Source: Anaerolineaceae bacterium (lineage in GTDB: Bacteria; Chloroflexota; Anaerolineae; Anaerolineales; Anaerolineaceae). Taken from it: 64,000 bases of DNA. This document shows, piece after piece, positions 26,220 to 36,771 of this stretch. The notes under the pieces were generated by a model, which did no database searches, was not told the origin of the DNA, and was given only the letters and a program-made list of their open reading frames with translations. A program made the translations under genes and the position numbers. Positions within the stretch are counted from its first letter, which is position 1, and each line of letters opens with the position of its first letter. The stretch lies in contig DUMZ01000007.1 of the NCBI GenBank assembly GCA_012839565.1, positions 174,939-238,938 on the forward strand. The letters are read 5' to 3'.

Positions 26220-28076
26220 ATGGTCACGATTGCAAATGTCAGCGAACTCCGTCCGCGGATGGATAATGAACTGGACGCGTGCAATTTTGTGCCCCGCACA
26301 CCCAACATCCAAAAGGCCTGGGACTGGGGCAAAAACGCGCACGCTGGCCAGCTGCGCCTGTCTGGCGAACCTTATTTTGAGACCCACTGCGCGTGGGTCG
26401 CTTCGTTTATTGACAAGCTGGTGGGCATCGAAAGCTGGACCATCGCCGCGCTGCTTCACGACGCTGTTGAAGACACCGGCGAAAGTTTTGAAGAAATCAA
26501 GGCGCTCTTCCCCGGCGAACTTGGTGAAAAAGTAAGCCACATCATCGACGGACTGACCAAAATGAGTAGCCCGCGCGACGGGTCTTCGCGCGAAATTGCC
26601 ACCTTGCGCAAAATCGCCATGTTCCGCGACCCTGCCGTCTTTCTGGTAAAACTTGCCGATAAAAGCCACAACCTGATGACCCTGCAGTACCAGTCACCCA
26701 GCAAGCAATGGCAGAAGGCGACCGAAGCCATCCGCGCTTATGGCAAACTGGCGGGCATTTTGAACTGCTACAGCTGGCGACGCTGGATTGAAGACATGTC
26801 GTTTCCTTTCGCGGAACCAGACTCCTACCAGCGCGTAAAAGACAGAATTGACGCCGACCCGCGCCTGAACACCAACTTTATCCGTTACTACCTTTCAGAA
26901 CTTGCCAACCTGATGACCGCCGAAGGGCTTGAAGGTGAAGTGCGCTTTACGGTGAACGGTTACTGGCAAAGCTGGGATAAACTCCAGCGCATGGCGCGCG
27001 CCCGCAAAACATCCTTGCAGGATTTTTCCGCGCTAAACGACCTGATTAGCTTCCGCATGATTCTAAAAGAACCCAGCGAAGCCGCTTGTTATCAGCTGCT
27101 GGGACGGGTGAACAAATACTTTAGCAAACTGCTCGACCAGGACCGCTTTGATGACTACATCGCCGCCCCGCAGAACGGCTATCGCGCCCTGCAGGTAACC
27201 AGCTATCTGCCCGGCTCCGGCGCCATTGAAGTCGCCATCGCCACCGAAGAAATGGAAGGCGAAAACACCTGGGGCGTGGTTTATTGCATCAACAACAACA
27301 AAGACATCAGCAAATATAGCCCGGTGCAAATCCTGACGCCTTTCGGGGGTACGCGCTTCCTGCAGGAACCTGCCACCGTGCTGGATGGTGTTGCCGCCAT
27401 TCAGGAGTTTTATCTGGATAAAATCAAAAAAGTGGTTGTGAACGGCGAAGAACGCCACATTTATGACCGGCTCAACCCCGGCGATGTGGTGGAAGTGATT
27501 ACCGGCGCGACTGCCAAAGTGCCCGAACCGGAATGGCTGAACCATTGCAGCGCCAGCACCGCCCGCAGACTGCGCGTGGTTTTGGCGCGCGTAACCCTGA
27601 AAGAAGCCAGCAAAAAAGGCAAGGCGATGAGTCATGCCGTGCTCGCTGAAAGGGGCATCCTGGACCTGGAAGATATCACCGCCCTGGAACCCGGTCGAAT
27701 CACGACCCTTTTGGGCATGCTGGCTTGCGCGAATGTAGATGACCTTTACGCTGCCATCGGCGAAGGCTCAATTCTCCTGCGCGAATTCGAAGACACGCTC
27801 GATTTGGTAGGCATCGGCAGCACCAGCCCCCGCTGGACATCTTTGCTTGTTACCGGCTCGGGGAAGATTAACCGACCGGGAATCCTGGCTGACATCGCCA
27901 AACTGATATCTGAATCTCAGGTGAACATTTTGCGCACCGTTAATCACACCTTTAGTGATGGCACCTTCCAGCTACGCATGGTCATGCCCGGTTTGTCACA
28001 AGAACAAATCGCCGGACTTTACCAACTGCTCGACGAAAACAAAACCTTCCCACTGGAGAAAGTGGAAATCGCCTAA
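26220..28076 (+). CDS. Rel/SpoT-like protein: intact HD hydrolase, degenerate synthetase, TGS and ACT domains
   Basis: A 618-residue RelA/SpoT homologue, shorter than the usual ~730. The HD (p)ppGpp hydrolase domain keeps its metal ligands: His56, His80-Asp81 (LLHDAVEDT) and Asp147 (KLADKSHN). The synthetase domain is recognisable but eroded. The 'GRxK' nucleotide site reads VNGYWQSW (245-252). 'NGYQSLHT' is NGYRALQV (319-326). 'EVQIRT' is EVAIAT, with only Glu337 left. TGS (about 365-430) and ACT (about 545-618) follow. It probably hydrolyses (p)ppGpp but cannot make it. AAGGTG precedes ATG, and TATACT gives a plausible -10. A bifunctional Rel should exist elsewhere in the genome. Confidence 0.82.
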   Translation: MVTIANVSELRPRMDNELDACNFVPRTPNIQKAWDWGKNAHAGQLRLSGEPYFETHCAWVASFIDKLVGIESWTIAALLHDAVEDTGESFEEIKALFPGELGEKVSHIIDGLTKMSSPRDGSSREIATLRKIAMFRDPAVFLVKLADKSHNLMTLQYQSPSKQWQKATEAIRAYGKLAGILNCYSWRRWIEDMSFPFAEPDSYQRVKDRIDADPRLNTNFIRYYLSELANLMTAEGLEGEVRFTVNGYWQSWDKLQRMARARKTSLQDFSALNDLISFRMILKEPSEAACYQLLGRVNKYFSKLLDQDRFDDYIAAPQNGYRALQVTSYLPGSGAIEVAIATEEMEGENTWGVVYCINNNKDISKYSPVQILTPFGGTRFLQEPATVLDGVAAIQEFYLDKIKKVVVNGEERHIYDRLNPGDVVEVITGATAKVPEPEWLNHCSASTARRLRVVLARVTLKEASKKGKAMSHAVLAERGILDLEDITALEPGRITTLLGMLACANVDDLYAAIGEGSILLREFEDTLDLVGIGSTSPRWTSLLVTGSGKINRPGILADIAKLISESQVNILRTVNHTFSDGTFQLRMVMPGLSQEQIAGLYQLLDENKTFPLEKVEIA

Positions 28077-28213
28077 ACTTTCACCCTACTGATACAGCAA
28101 ATTATTAATCATATGTCCCCAGCGCAATTAGCTGGTTTTTATTTGCCGTTTATAAAAGCGTGTTAGAATAATCGTTTGGAAGATATCACATAAACACACC
28201 ATAGGATTTTCTT

Positions 28214-29854
28214 ATGCGAGATTTTAAAAACCGTGCTTTTACTTATTCCTTGTTGATTGCTTTAATCGCTTTCTTTGTGACGCTCACGCCCCAGCTTGCC
28301 CAGGCTCACCTGCCCCAGCAAGACGTCGGACCGGGCATCGCGCCCACACCCGACCGCAGCGATGCTCTAGCCAAAGGCTGGTTCTTCTACCGCGATGAAT
28401 GTGGCAACTGCAAGCATGTGCTTGAAACCATCATCTACCCCATGCTGGAAGAATATCCCTGGCAGATTGACTGGCAATTTTACAATATTGATGACAACTT
28501 TTCGGCCTGGAAACAAATCGAAAAACATTTCACTTTTGATCACAGCCAGGGCTTGCCCGTCAGCATTTTGGGCGACACCATTTTGGTAGGCGTTAATCAA
28601 CACGAAACCCAACTAAAAACTTTAATTCAGGGCGCGATTACTGGCACTCATCTTGATTTTCCGGTCATTCCAGGTTTAGACCCAACAGAATTAATTAGCT
28701 CTGACCCACGCCAAAGCGAATCAGACAATCCGGAATTATGCTCCGAGGAGAATATCGGCGCTTGCGCTTTTGATCCACCCATTTACATGGCCTACTTTTT
28801 CACCGCTGGCTGCGATAACTGTGGTTTTGCTGAAATTGAAATTGCTCAACTCAGTAAAAAGTTCAATCTCGAAATAGAAAAATTTAATCACGCCGAAACT
28901 GCCGCGCTGGCACTGTGGATGGCAGAACATGCCAACATTGACCCCAACTTTGGCGCGCCGGCTGTATTCATCGGTGACCATGCCTGGATAGGCAACGCTG
29001 AAATCAAACTGGAAACGATGGAACCCGCTCTTGAAGCCATGCGCCACGAAGGTTCGCCACGGTTCTGGAACGATTATAACCCTTCTGAAGGGCAAAGTAA
29101 ACTGATTGAAAAATTCAAGGGCCTTGGCAAACTGGGACTGCTTTTGGCCGGGCTCATTGATGGTTTAAATCCCTGCGCGTTCGCCACGATTATTTTCTTT
29201 GTTTCATATCTCACCATCAGTAACCGTAAAGGCAGGGAGATATTAATCACCGGTGGCATGTTTACCCTGGGTGTATTTCTGGCTTATTTTTTCGTTGGCA
29301 TCGGTTTCTACAAAGTGCTCGAAAAACTCACCGCTGTCGTCAAGCCCATCGGACTGATTATCAACATCATCACCGCTGTTTTGTGTCTCGCGTTTGCGTA
29401 TCTTAGCATTAAGGACTTTTTCAAAGCCCGCGCCGGCGATACCGCTGACATGGCGCTCAACCTGCCCGAAGGCATCCGCAAGCGCATCAACAAAACCATC
29501 CGCGAAGGTTCAAGGGTAACAAGATATTACTGGGGGGCTTTCGTAACCGGTTTGTTAATTTCCCTGCTCGAATTTGCCTGCACCGGTCAAATGTACCTGC
29601 CCATGATTACCTCAATGATTAGCATGGATAGTATGCGTGGTCAGGGTATTTTGTGGCTTGGACTATATAACCTGATGTTCATCATCCCCTTGGTGGTCGT
29701 GTTCGTGCTGGCTTACTTTGGCACAACCTCCAAACAACTCACGGCCTTTTTCAAAAAGCACGCCGCCGCGGTCAAACTTGGCTTGGCACTCATTTACATC
29801 GCGCTGGCTATTTTCCTGATTGTTGACATCTTGCAACGTTTTGGCATAGCATAA
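28214..29854 (+). CDS. Secreted double-thioredoxin / DsbD-like membrane protein
   Basis: A 546-residue protein in three parts. After a signal peptide (cleavage likely after AQA, residue 31), a first thioredoxin-like domain carries Cys63-Gly-Asn-Cys66. A second one (about 188-285) carries Cys200-Asp-Asn-Cys203. The membrane part (about 300-546) resembles CcdA/DsbD, with GLIDGLNPCAFA (Cys320) near the first helix and a second conserved cysteine in FACTGQMYLP. Such proteins pass electrons from the cytoplasm to extracellular disulfides. Having both acceptor domains at the N-terminus of the transporter is an uncommon order. Monocistronic, closed by a strong terminator. Confidence 0.82.
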   Translation: MRDFKNRAFTYSLLIALIAFFVTLTPQLAQAHLPQQDVGPGIAPTPDRSDALAKGWFFYRDECGNCKHVLETIIYPMLEEYPWQIDWQFYNIDDNFSAWKQIEKHFTFDHSQGLPVSILGDTILVGVNQHETQLKTLIQGAITGTHLDFPVIPGLDPTELISSDPRQSESDNPELCSEENIGACAFDPPIYMAYFFTAGCDNCGFAEIEIAQLSKKFNLEIEKFNHAETAALALWMAEHANIDPNFGAPAVFIGDHAWIGNAEIKLETMEPALEAMRHEGSPRFWNDYNPSEGQSKLIEKFKGLGKLGLLLAGLIDGLNPCAFATIIFFVSYLTISNRKGREILITGGMFTLGVFLAYFFVGIGFYKVLEKLTAVVKPIGLIINIITAVLCLAFAYLSIKDFFKARAGDTADMALNLPEGIRKRINKTIREGSRVTRYYWGAFVTGLLISLLEFACTGQMYLPMITSMISMDSMRGQGILWLGLYNLMFIIPLVVVFVLAYFGTTSKQLTAFFKKHAAAVKLGLALIYIALAIFLIVDILQRFGIA

Positions 29855-29878
29855 TTGACTGAAATGATTAACTCAAAA

Positions 29879-29903
29879 CGCCATCAAAATGATGGCGCTT
29901 TTG
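29879..29903. terminator. Bidirectional rho-independent terminator
   Basis: Perfect 8-bp stem CGCCATCA / TGATGGCG with a 3-nt loop, followed by CTTTTGTTTT and preceded by an A-rich stretch. It serves the DsbD-like gene and the convergent PHP gene. Confidence 0.85.
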
Positions 29904-29922
29904 TTTTAATGAGTGTTCGGGA

Positions 29923-30591
29923 TTAAAACAGTTTCTTGGCAAATTTCGCGTACGTTGACAGAACCCGCACCCAGGCTCCCGAAAGTTCGCCGGAGAACTC
30001 TGCTTGTTTCAAAGATTCCCGCAGTTCTTCCGGGCTGTTAAAGTCGGGCATGGTCAAGGTCGCTTTGCCGAGTTCATGCAAACTGTGCGCGTCTGATCCT
30101 ACCAAAGCCTGTAAGTCATATGCTTTTGCAAAAGCATAAGCTTTGTCATTAAAGCTTTGCCTGATACAACGCGCGTTGAACACTTCCACACCATCCACCA
30201 AAGGAGCGATAGCCTCAAGCGTTTCATCTTCCCAGTGGCTGCCACGATAGGGGTCATAAGGATGCGCGATGCTGATATACGCGCCTTGCGCCTTTAAGCG
30301 TTCAATGACCTCCATCACCGGCAAATACTGTGGGATGGGCTCAGTCATAAAATAAGCCAGCAATTCGCCTTCCGTGGTTTGAATTTCTTCTGCCAGGACG
30401 ATTCGCTCAGGCGCCAAAGCTTTCGCTTCAAACGCGCCGCCCATCGCGCCATGGTCTGTAATCGCCAACTTCGTGACGCCTTTCACAGCACAAGCGTCGA
30501 GAAGGTCTCTTACCTTCACCAAGCTATCCGGCGAATAGACGGTGTGGCAATGAAATTCAGCGCGTACATAATTGTTTCTAGACTCTTCCAT
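29923..30591 (-). CDS. PHP domain phosphoesterase
   Basis: A 222-residue PHP-superfamily protein, the single-domain relative of the gene at 8640. It shows FHCHTVYSPDS (first metal motif), LAITDHGAM, EEIQTTEGELLAYF, ISIAHPYD and GSDAHSLHE. These match the TrpH-like group that hydrolyses RNA or nucleotide phosphates. The ORF track begins at 30630. I choose ATG 30591 because the PHP motif follows closely and a TATAAT lies 9 nt upstream, leaving a leader of only about 2-3 nt. Convergent with the DsbD-like gene across a shared terminator. Confidence 0.83.
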   Translation of the reverse strand: MEESRNNYVRAEFHCHTVYSPDSLVKVRDLLDACAVKGVTKLAITDHGAMGGAFEAKALAPERIVLAEEIQTTEGELLAYFMTEPIPQYLPVMEVIERLKAQGAYISIAHPYDPYRGSHWEDETLEAIAPLVDGVEVFNARCIRQSFNDKAYAFAKAYDLQALVGSDAHSLHELGKATLTMPDFNSPEELRESLKQAEFSGELSGAWVRVLSTYAKFAKKLF

Positions 30592-30678
30592 AACGCGCAA
30601 ATTATACCTTGTTCTAAAGTTGATGCGCAAAGCTCAGTCAACTTTCACCATTTCCCGTTTACTGCCAAATTAAGATAG

Positions 30679-32637
<1,959 letters not shown>

Positions 32638-32663
<26 letters not shown>

Positions 32664-33477
32664 ACAATCCGGTATCTTTCCCGATAAAGATTCCACCATC
32701 AGCTTGAATCCTGGCCTCGAAGAACTGACGCAGGCTTTCTTTTTGTTCAGGTCTGAAAAGCAACTGCACCTTTGGCGTCGACCAGGCATAGTCGCATAGC
32801 AAGCCAGCGTCCGTCACCCACAAGTCACTTTGGTAAGGGTGCAACGCCACTTCGTCGAAAAACTCAAAAAGCTGATTTTCTCCGTTTTGCAAAGTAAACC
32901 GGCTGGACATAGCGTGCTCGCCCTGATATACCGGGTTAAAAGATTCCAAAAGCTGGTCGAGTTCGGTCATGTGATGCTCACCATTGGTAGCTGCCATAAA
33001 ACTGCCATCCGCTTTTAGCACGCGCCGGACTTCAGACAGTGCCAGCGCGATATCCGGCACATGATAAAGCATGTGATTTGCACTGACAAAATCAAAACTA
33101 TTTGACGCAAAACTGATGTGCTGGGCATCCATCGTGCAAAGTTGGAATCGCTCATCTTCCGCGAAGGCAAATCTGGGCTCCTGCAACATGCCATAGGAAA
33201 ACTCACTCAAAACCATGCGCGTATCTCGCGGAAAACGGGATTGATTTTCACGCCATTGCGTTGCGTTGCCACAACCCAGTGCCAGCCCTTTAAAGTTGGC
33301 TTGCGTAAAGGGGATATGTTCAAAAATGAAATCGTTCCATTCCTTTTTAGCAGTGCTAAAACGCCTGTGAATCTCAATTCGCGCGTTTAGATTATCCGCA
33401 CTTTGGTATTGCTCTTCGCGAAGGTATGTGGAATTGTTATAACTTTCTTCAACAGCAGAAGTGGAATTCATTTTCAT
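32638..33477 (-). CDS. Class I SAM-dependent methyltransferase (methyltransferase domain 11 type)
   Basis: A 279-residue methyltransferase. Motif I is FKGLALGCGNATQWREN, less glycine-rich than usual. Next come FQLCTMDAQHISFASNSFDFVSANHMLYHVPDIALALSEVRRVLKADG, the post-I and motif II-III region of the UbiE/Methyltransf_11 type. Substrate unknown. Start ATG 33477 rather than the track's 33552, because TATAAT lies exactly 6 nt before it and the longer start would precede that promoter. Tail-to-tail overlap with uppP. Confidence 0.82.
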
Positions 33478-33489
33478 GCCCTTATTATA
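33478..33489 (-). promoter_or_regulatory. Leaderless-type promoter of the methyltransferase gene
   Basis: Perfect TATAAT (33489-33484, minus strand) with a 6-nt spacer to ATG 33477. No other ribosome site could fit after the predicted start of transcription. Confidence 0.6.
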
Positions 33490-33641
33490 CCTTTCAGGCA
33501 ATATGAAATCTGCTTTATGAAGCACCAAATACCTGTTCAAGAGCAAACTCAATAATTAATTTTCTCATGTTATCAATGATAGTGCTATAATAGTTCTTTG
33601 ATAGCAATAATTTTTTTAATCTCTAAGGAGGAAAAGTCACA

Positions 33642-34754
33642 ATGAAGAAAACTAAGTTTTGGATTGTTTTTGCAGTATTTGTACTCTTGCAAGTCTTAAC
33701 AGGCGCGGCTCTGGCAGCACCATCAGCCCAAAAGATCACCAGCGAGACCGGTATCGCGTCTGGAACAGCTGTGATTGGCGAAGCTTCCGGGGGTATTAAG
33801 CCTGCCGATATTGGTGGTGCCTGGGAAACCATGGCACCAATGCCCGAAGGACGTGTGTTTAATGCCGTCATCGCCAATGGAAACTATGTTTATGTAATTG
33901 GCGGTACCAGTGATGCGATAGGAAATACACCAACCTCAACTAATTTCCGTTACAATACCGTAAATAACACCTGGCAAACCATGTCTCCAATGCCTGTAGC
34001 ACTCGATTCCATTGATGGGGCTGTCATTAACGACAAAATCTACATTCCCGGTGGCGGAGATGACAGTAACACTTATGTTTATGATATTGCTGCTGATTCC
34101 TGGACAACTATTCCAGCCAATGGTGGTTATATAGCTAGACAACAGTATCAGGTAGTCGCAATCGGTACAGACCTGTATGTGTTAGGTGGGCTTGAGGGTA
34201 ACGCAAGTACAAACCGAGTCTGGAAATTAGATACCATCACACAAACCTGGTCAGAAAGCATTCCTATGCTAAAATCTCGCACGAGCTTCTCAGCTGCAGC
34301 CATTAATGGCACGATTTACGTGGCTGGTGGTGTTTCGTACCCTGGGTTTACCCCCGACATGACTGCAGAAAAGTTTGATGGTACCGCGTGGAGTTTTATT
34401 GCACCATTGCCGGACGGTGACGGTGCATACACCCGTTGGTCATACATGGCTGATGGCAGTAATGCAAACACTATGTGGCTGGCAGCAGGAAGACGCGATG
34501 CCGAGTGGGGCGCCCTAAACCATGCTGCTTATTATGATCCTATATCGGATACCTGGACAGATTCACCAACCATCCCCTTTTTAAACCAAGCACGCGTTTA
34601 CATGGAAGGTGACATAGCCAGCGATGGATACTTCTATGTTATTGGCGGACGTGCAAGTGATGCCTCGGCCGTGTATGATACCAATGAGCGTTTAAAGGTT
34701 GGTACCGACGCTGTCACCGTCGATTATCTCTATCTGCCACTAATCCTGAATTAA
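33642..34754 (+). CDS. Secreted kelch-repeat protein with C-terminal YLPLILN motif
   Basis: A 370-residue exported protein. The signal peptide ends near residue 25 (GAALAAPSA). Five or six kelch-type repeats follow, each with a 'YVIGG/YVAGG' strand and a W about 10-15 residues later (WETMAPMPEGR, WQTMSPMPVA, WTTIPANGG, WSFIAPLPDG, WTDSPTIP), giving a beta-propeller. The last residues VDYLYLPLILN are a tail often seen on secreted Chloroflexota proteins and may be a sorting signal; that role is inference. A strong AAGGAGG ribosome site lies 9 nt before ATG, and a terminator follows. Ligand unknown. Confidence 0.85.
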   Translation: MKKTKFWIVFAVFVLLQVLTGAALAAPSAQKITSETGIASGTAVIGEASGGIKPADIGGAWETMAPMPEGRVFNAVIANGNYVYVIGGTSDAIGNTPTSTNFRYNTVNNTWQTMSPMPVALDSIDGAVINDKIYIPGGGDDSNTYVYDIAADSWTTIPANGGYIARQQYQVVAIGTDLYVLGGLEGNASTNRVWKLDTITQTWSESIPMLKSRTSFSAAAINGTIYVAGGVSYPGFTPDMTAEKFDGTAWSFIAPLPDGDGAYTRWSYMADGSNANTMWLAAGRRDAEWGALNHAAYYDPISDTWTDSPTIPFLNQARVYMEGDIASDGYFYVIGGRASDASAVYDTNERLKVGTDAVTVDYLYLPLILN

Positions 34755-34778
34755 AACTATTTGACTAAATCTGAGAAA

Positions 34779-34808
34779 AAGAGGCTGTCTGTTGGTAGCC
34801 TCTTTTTT
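34779..34808 (+). terminator. Terminator of the kelch protein gene
   Basis: AAGAGGCT / AGCCTCTT, an 8-bp stem with a 10-nt loop, running into a T6 tract. Confidence 0.85.
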
Positions 34809-35101
34809 AAACGGAAGATTCTCATAATTTTCTGCCTGATATATATTCTCTCTTACGCTTGCTTGCAATCAAATACAGCTAATCTGACAGGGTTCAGAGT
34901 TTATCCAAACGAAACTGCAAATAATTAATAAGATAGCTATAATTTTTCATACCTCCACAATATTTTGTTGTTTAGTTAAAACATTATTTACTTGATGTAT
35001 TTTGATAATCAAAGCGCACTGTAGTTCCTTTACAGCGCAAAACTTATCAGCACATACATTAATTTCACGACACGTTTTTTAAACAGCAGCCTTTTAAGTG
35101 C
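34809..35101. other. AT-rich gene-free interval
   Basis: About 290 bp of AT-rich sequence between the kelch terminator and the cold-shock promoter. I see no ORF, repeat-family copy or tRNA in it. Confidence 0.5.
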
Positions 35102-35130
35102 TTGACGTTTCCGCAGGTCAATGATAAATT
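35102..35130 (+). promoter_or_regulatory. Sigma70-type promoter of the cold-shock gene
   Basis: TTGACG, a 17-bp spacer and TAAATT. The leader of about 50 nt before ATG 35188 includes the small hairpin CTTGC-AAAA-GCAAG. Confidence 0.6.
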
Positions 35131-35187
35131 TATCGGACTTGCAAAAGCAAGAAAACAATCATTGAAAGAAAGTTGAGTTTATTTAGA

Positions 35188-35403
35188 ATGTCAGAACGCA
35201 GTATTGGTACGATTAAGTGGTTCAGCGCACCAAAAGGTTACGGCTTTATTGGCCGGGAAGATGGCGAAGATATTTTCGTTCATTTCTCGGCAATCCAAAT
35301 GGATGGCTACCGACGCCTCAATGAAGGCCAGAAAGTCGAATTCAGCATTGAAGAAGGCAGCAAGGGCAAGCAAGCCGCCAACGTTGTCCCCATTAATGAT
35401 TAA
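35188..35403 (+). CDS. Cold-shock domain protein
   Basis: A 71-residue single cold-shock domain that binds single-stranded RNA/DNA. RNP1 is KGYGFIGR and RNP2 is DIFVHFSAI. The opening [13 protein letters not shown] is the family hallmark (usual form 'GTVKWFNxxKGFG'). The track starts at a TTG at 35173. I prefer ATG 35188, which gives the normal family N-terminus ([12 protein letters not shown]). Preceded by a good promoter and a short leader, as for CspA-type genes, and closed by a strong terminator. Confidence 0.93.
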   Translation: MSERSIGTIKWFSAPKGYGFIGREDGEDIFVHFSAIQMDGYRRLNEGQKVEFSIEEGSKGKQAANVVPIND

Positions 35404-35420
35404 TCATTAGGTTCATAAAA

Positions 35421-35446
35421 CGAGCCGGTTTCCCGGCTCGTTTTTG
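35421..35446 (+). terminator. Terminator of the cold-shock gene
   Basis: CGAGCCGG-TTTC-CCGGCTCG, a perfect 8-bp stem followed by TTTTTG. Confidence 0.9.
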
Positions 35447-35490
35447 TTTAATCTTTTCTGTTCAAGCATAAGTTTAATTAAGTTCTTTAA

Positions 35491-36642
35491 CTAAAGACTC
35501 TCAATCGCAGCTTTCATCTTTTCAATGGCCAGCTGGATATTGGCACGCGTGGTTCCAAAGTTCAGACGCACAAAGCCCTGTCCAACTTCGCCAAACTCAG
35601 GGCCATCGTTAAAACCAACTTTCGCGCGGTCAAGGAAGAACTCCTGCATTGACCCCTCAACACCCAAATCGCGACAATCAAGCCAGGCCAGGAAAGTCGC
35701 TTCAGGCTTGGCCCACTTAATTGGCTTCAAATCGGTCTGCAAGGCTTCATCAATCAAATCCCGGTTGGCCTGCAAGTATGCCAACTGCGCCTGCAACCAG
35801 GCATCGCCATGTTCATAAGCCGCTTTGGCTGCGTACATTCCTAAAATGCACGGGGTACCAACAAGCCCAGCCTTGCTCGCGTTATAGCGCTGACGCAGTT
35901 CTTCATTCTGAATGATCGCCACCGAAGTGTGCAAACCAGCAATATTATAAGTCTTGCTGGGTGCTTGCAAAGTGATGGTTACGTCCGAGATTTCTTTGCT
36001 CAAGCCAGCAATGGGAATATGCTTCCGATCGTCATACAAGATATCACAATGGATTTCATCGGATACGATGATAACGTCATGACGCAAGCAAATCTCAGCA
36101 AACTTTTCCAGCTCATCACGGCGATACACACGGCCGGTTGGGTTGTGTGGATTGCACAGAATAAAGACCCGCACCTTGTTATCGATTATTTGACGCTCAA
36201 AAAGCTCAAAGTCAACTTCGTACTGACCACTTTCACCGAGAACCATGGCATTTTGCACACCCTGCATGCCCGCGCCACGTGGCGCGCGAATAAAGGGCGG
36301 ATAAGCAGGCACCTGATAAATAACCTCTTCACCCGGCTTACAAAAACCACGCACAGCCACGTTGAATCCGGTCACGATACCTGGCACATATTGCACCTGC
36401 TCATTACTTACTTGCCAGTTGTACAATCGTGCCAGTCGGCTGGTAACCACATCGGTCAAGCCATCGGGCGCGAAACCATAGCCCAAAATGCCATGGTCAA
36501 CCCGGGCGTGGATAGCATCCATAACTTCCTGTGGCACTTCAAAATCGGTGTCCGCCACCCACATCGCCAAAATGTCCGGGTCCCAGCGACGCCATTTCAG
36601 GCTTTCAGTCTGTCTTCGGTCAATATTTTTATCAAAATTCAT
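35491..36642 (-). CDS. PatB/MalY-type PLP C-S lyase (cystathionine beta-lyase-like aminotransferase)
   Basis: A 383-residue fold-type I PLP enzyme of the MalY/PatB group, which splits C-S bonds of cystathionine or related amino acids. Signatures: MWVADTDFEVPQEVMDAI at the N-terminus, VPGIVTGFN, NPHNPTGRVY, SDEIHCDILYD and the PLP lysine in SKTYNIAGLH. A GGAG ribosome site lies upstream of ATG, with an ordinary leader. Cystathionine beta-lyase would fit the homocysteine methyltransferase at 46764, but the two are not linked. Confidence 0.9.
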   Translation of the reverse strand: MNFDKNIDRRQTESLKWRRWDPDILAMWVADTDFEVPQEVMDAIHARVDHGILGYGFAPDGLTDVVTSRLARLYNWQVSNEQVQYVPGIVTGFNVAVRGFCKPGEEVIYQVPAYPPFIRAPRGAGMQGVQNAMVLGESGQYEVDFELFERQIIDNKVRVFILCNPHNPTGRVYRRDELEKFAEICLRHDVIIVSDEIHCDILYDDRKHIPIAGLSKEISDVTITLQAPSKTYNIAGLHTSVAIIQNEELRQRYNASKAGLVGTPCILGMYAAKAAYEHGDAWLQAQLAYLQANRDLIDEALQTDLKPIKWAKPEATFLAWLDCRDLGVEGSMQEFFLDRAKVGFNDGPEFGEVGQGFVRLNFGTTRANIQLAIEKMKAAIESL

Positions 36643-36771
36643 GCTTACTCCGTTTCTCCAAAAATTACTTCATTTATGATAACAAAATTTAGCCATGTTA
36701 GGGAAGAATTGGTATTTTTCAAATTGTTCCACCCGACTATTACGCGCATTTGGTATACTTTTTAACAAGCC

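Noticed and set aside
26139-26669. 176-aa minus ORF overlapping the rel-like gene
   Set aside because: Antisense shadow of the conserved HD domain; the plus-strand frame has all family motifs and a ribosome site.
27063-27635. 190-aa minus ORF inside the rel-like gene
   Set aside because: Long only because of the codon bias of the opposite strand; no recognisable domain.
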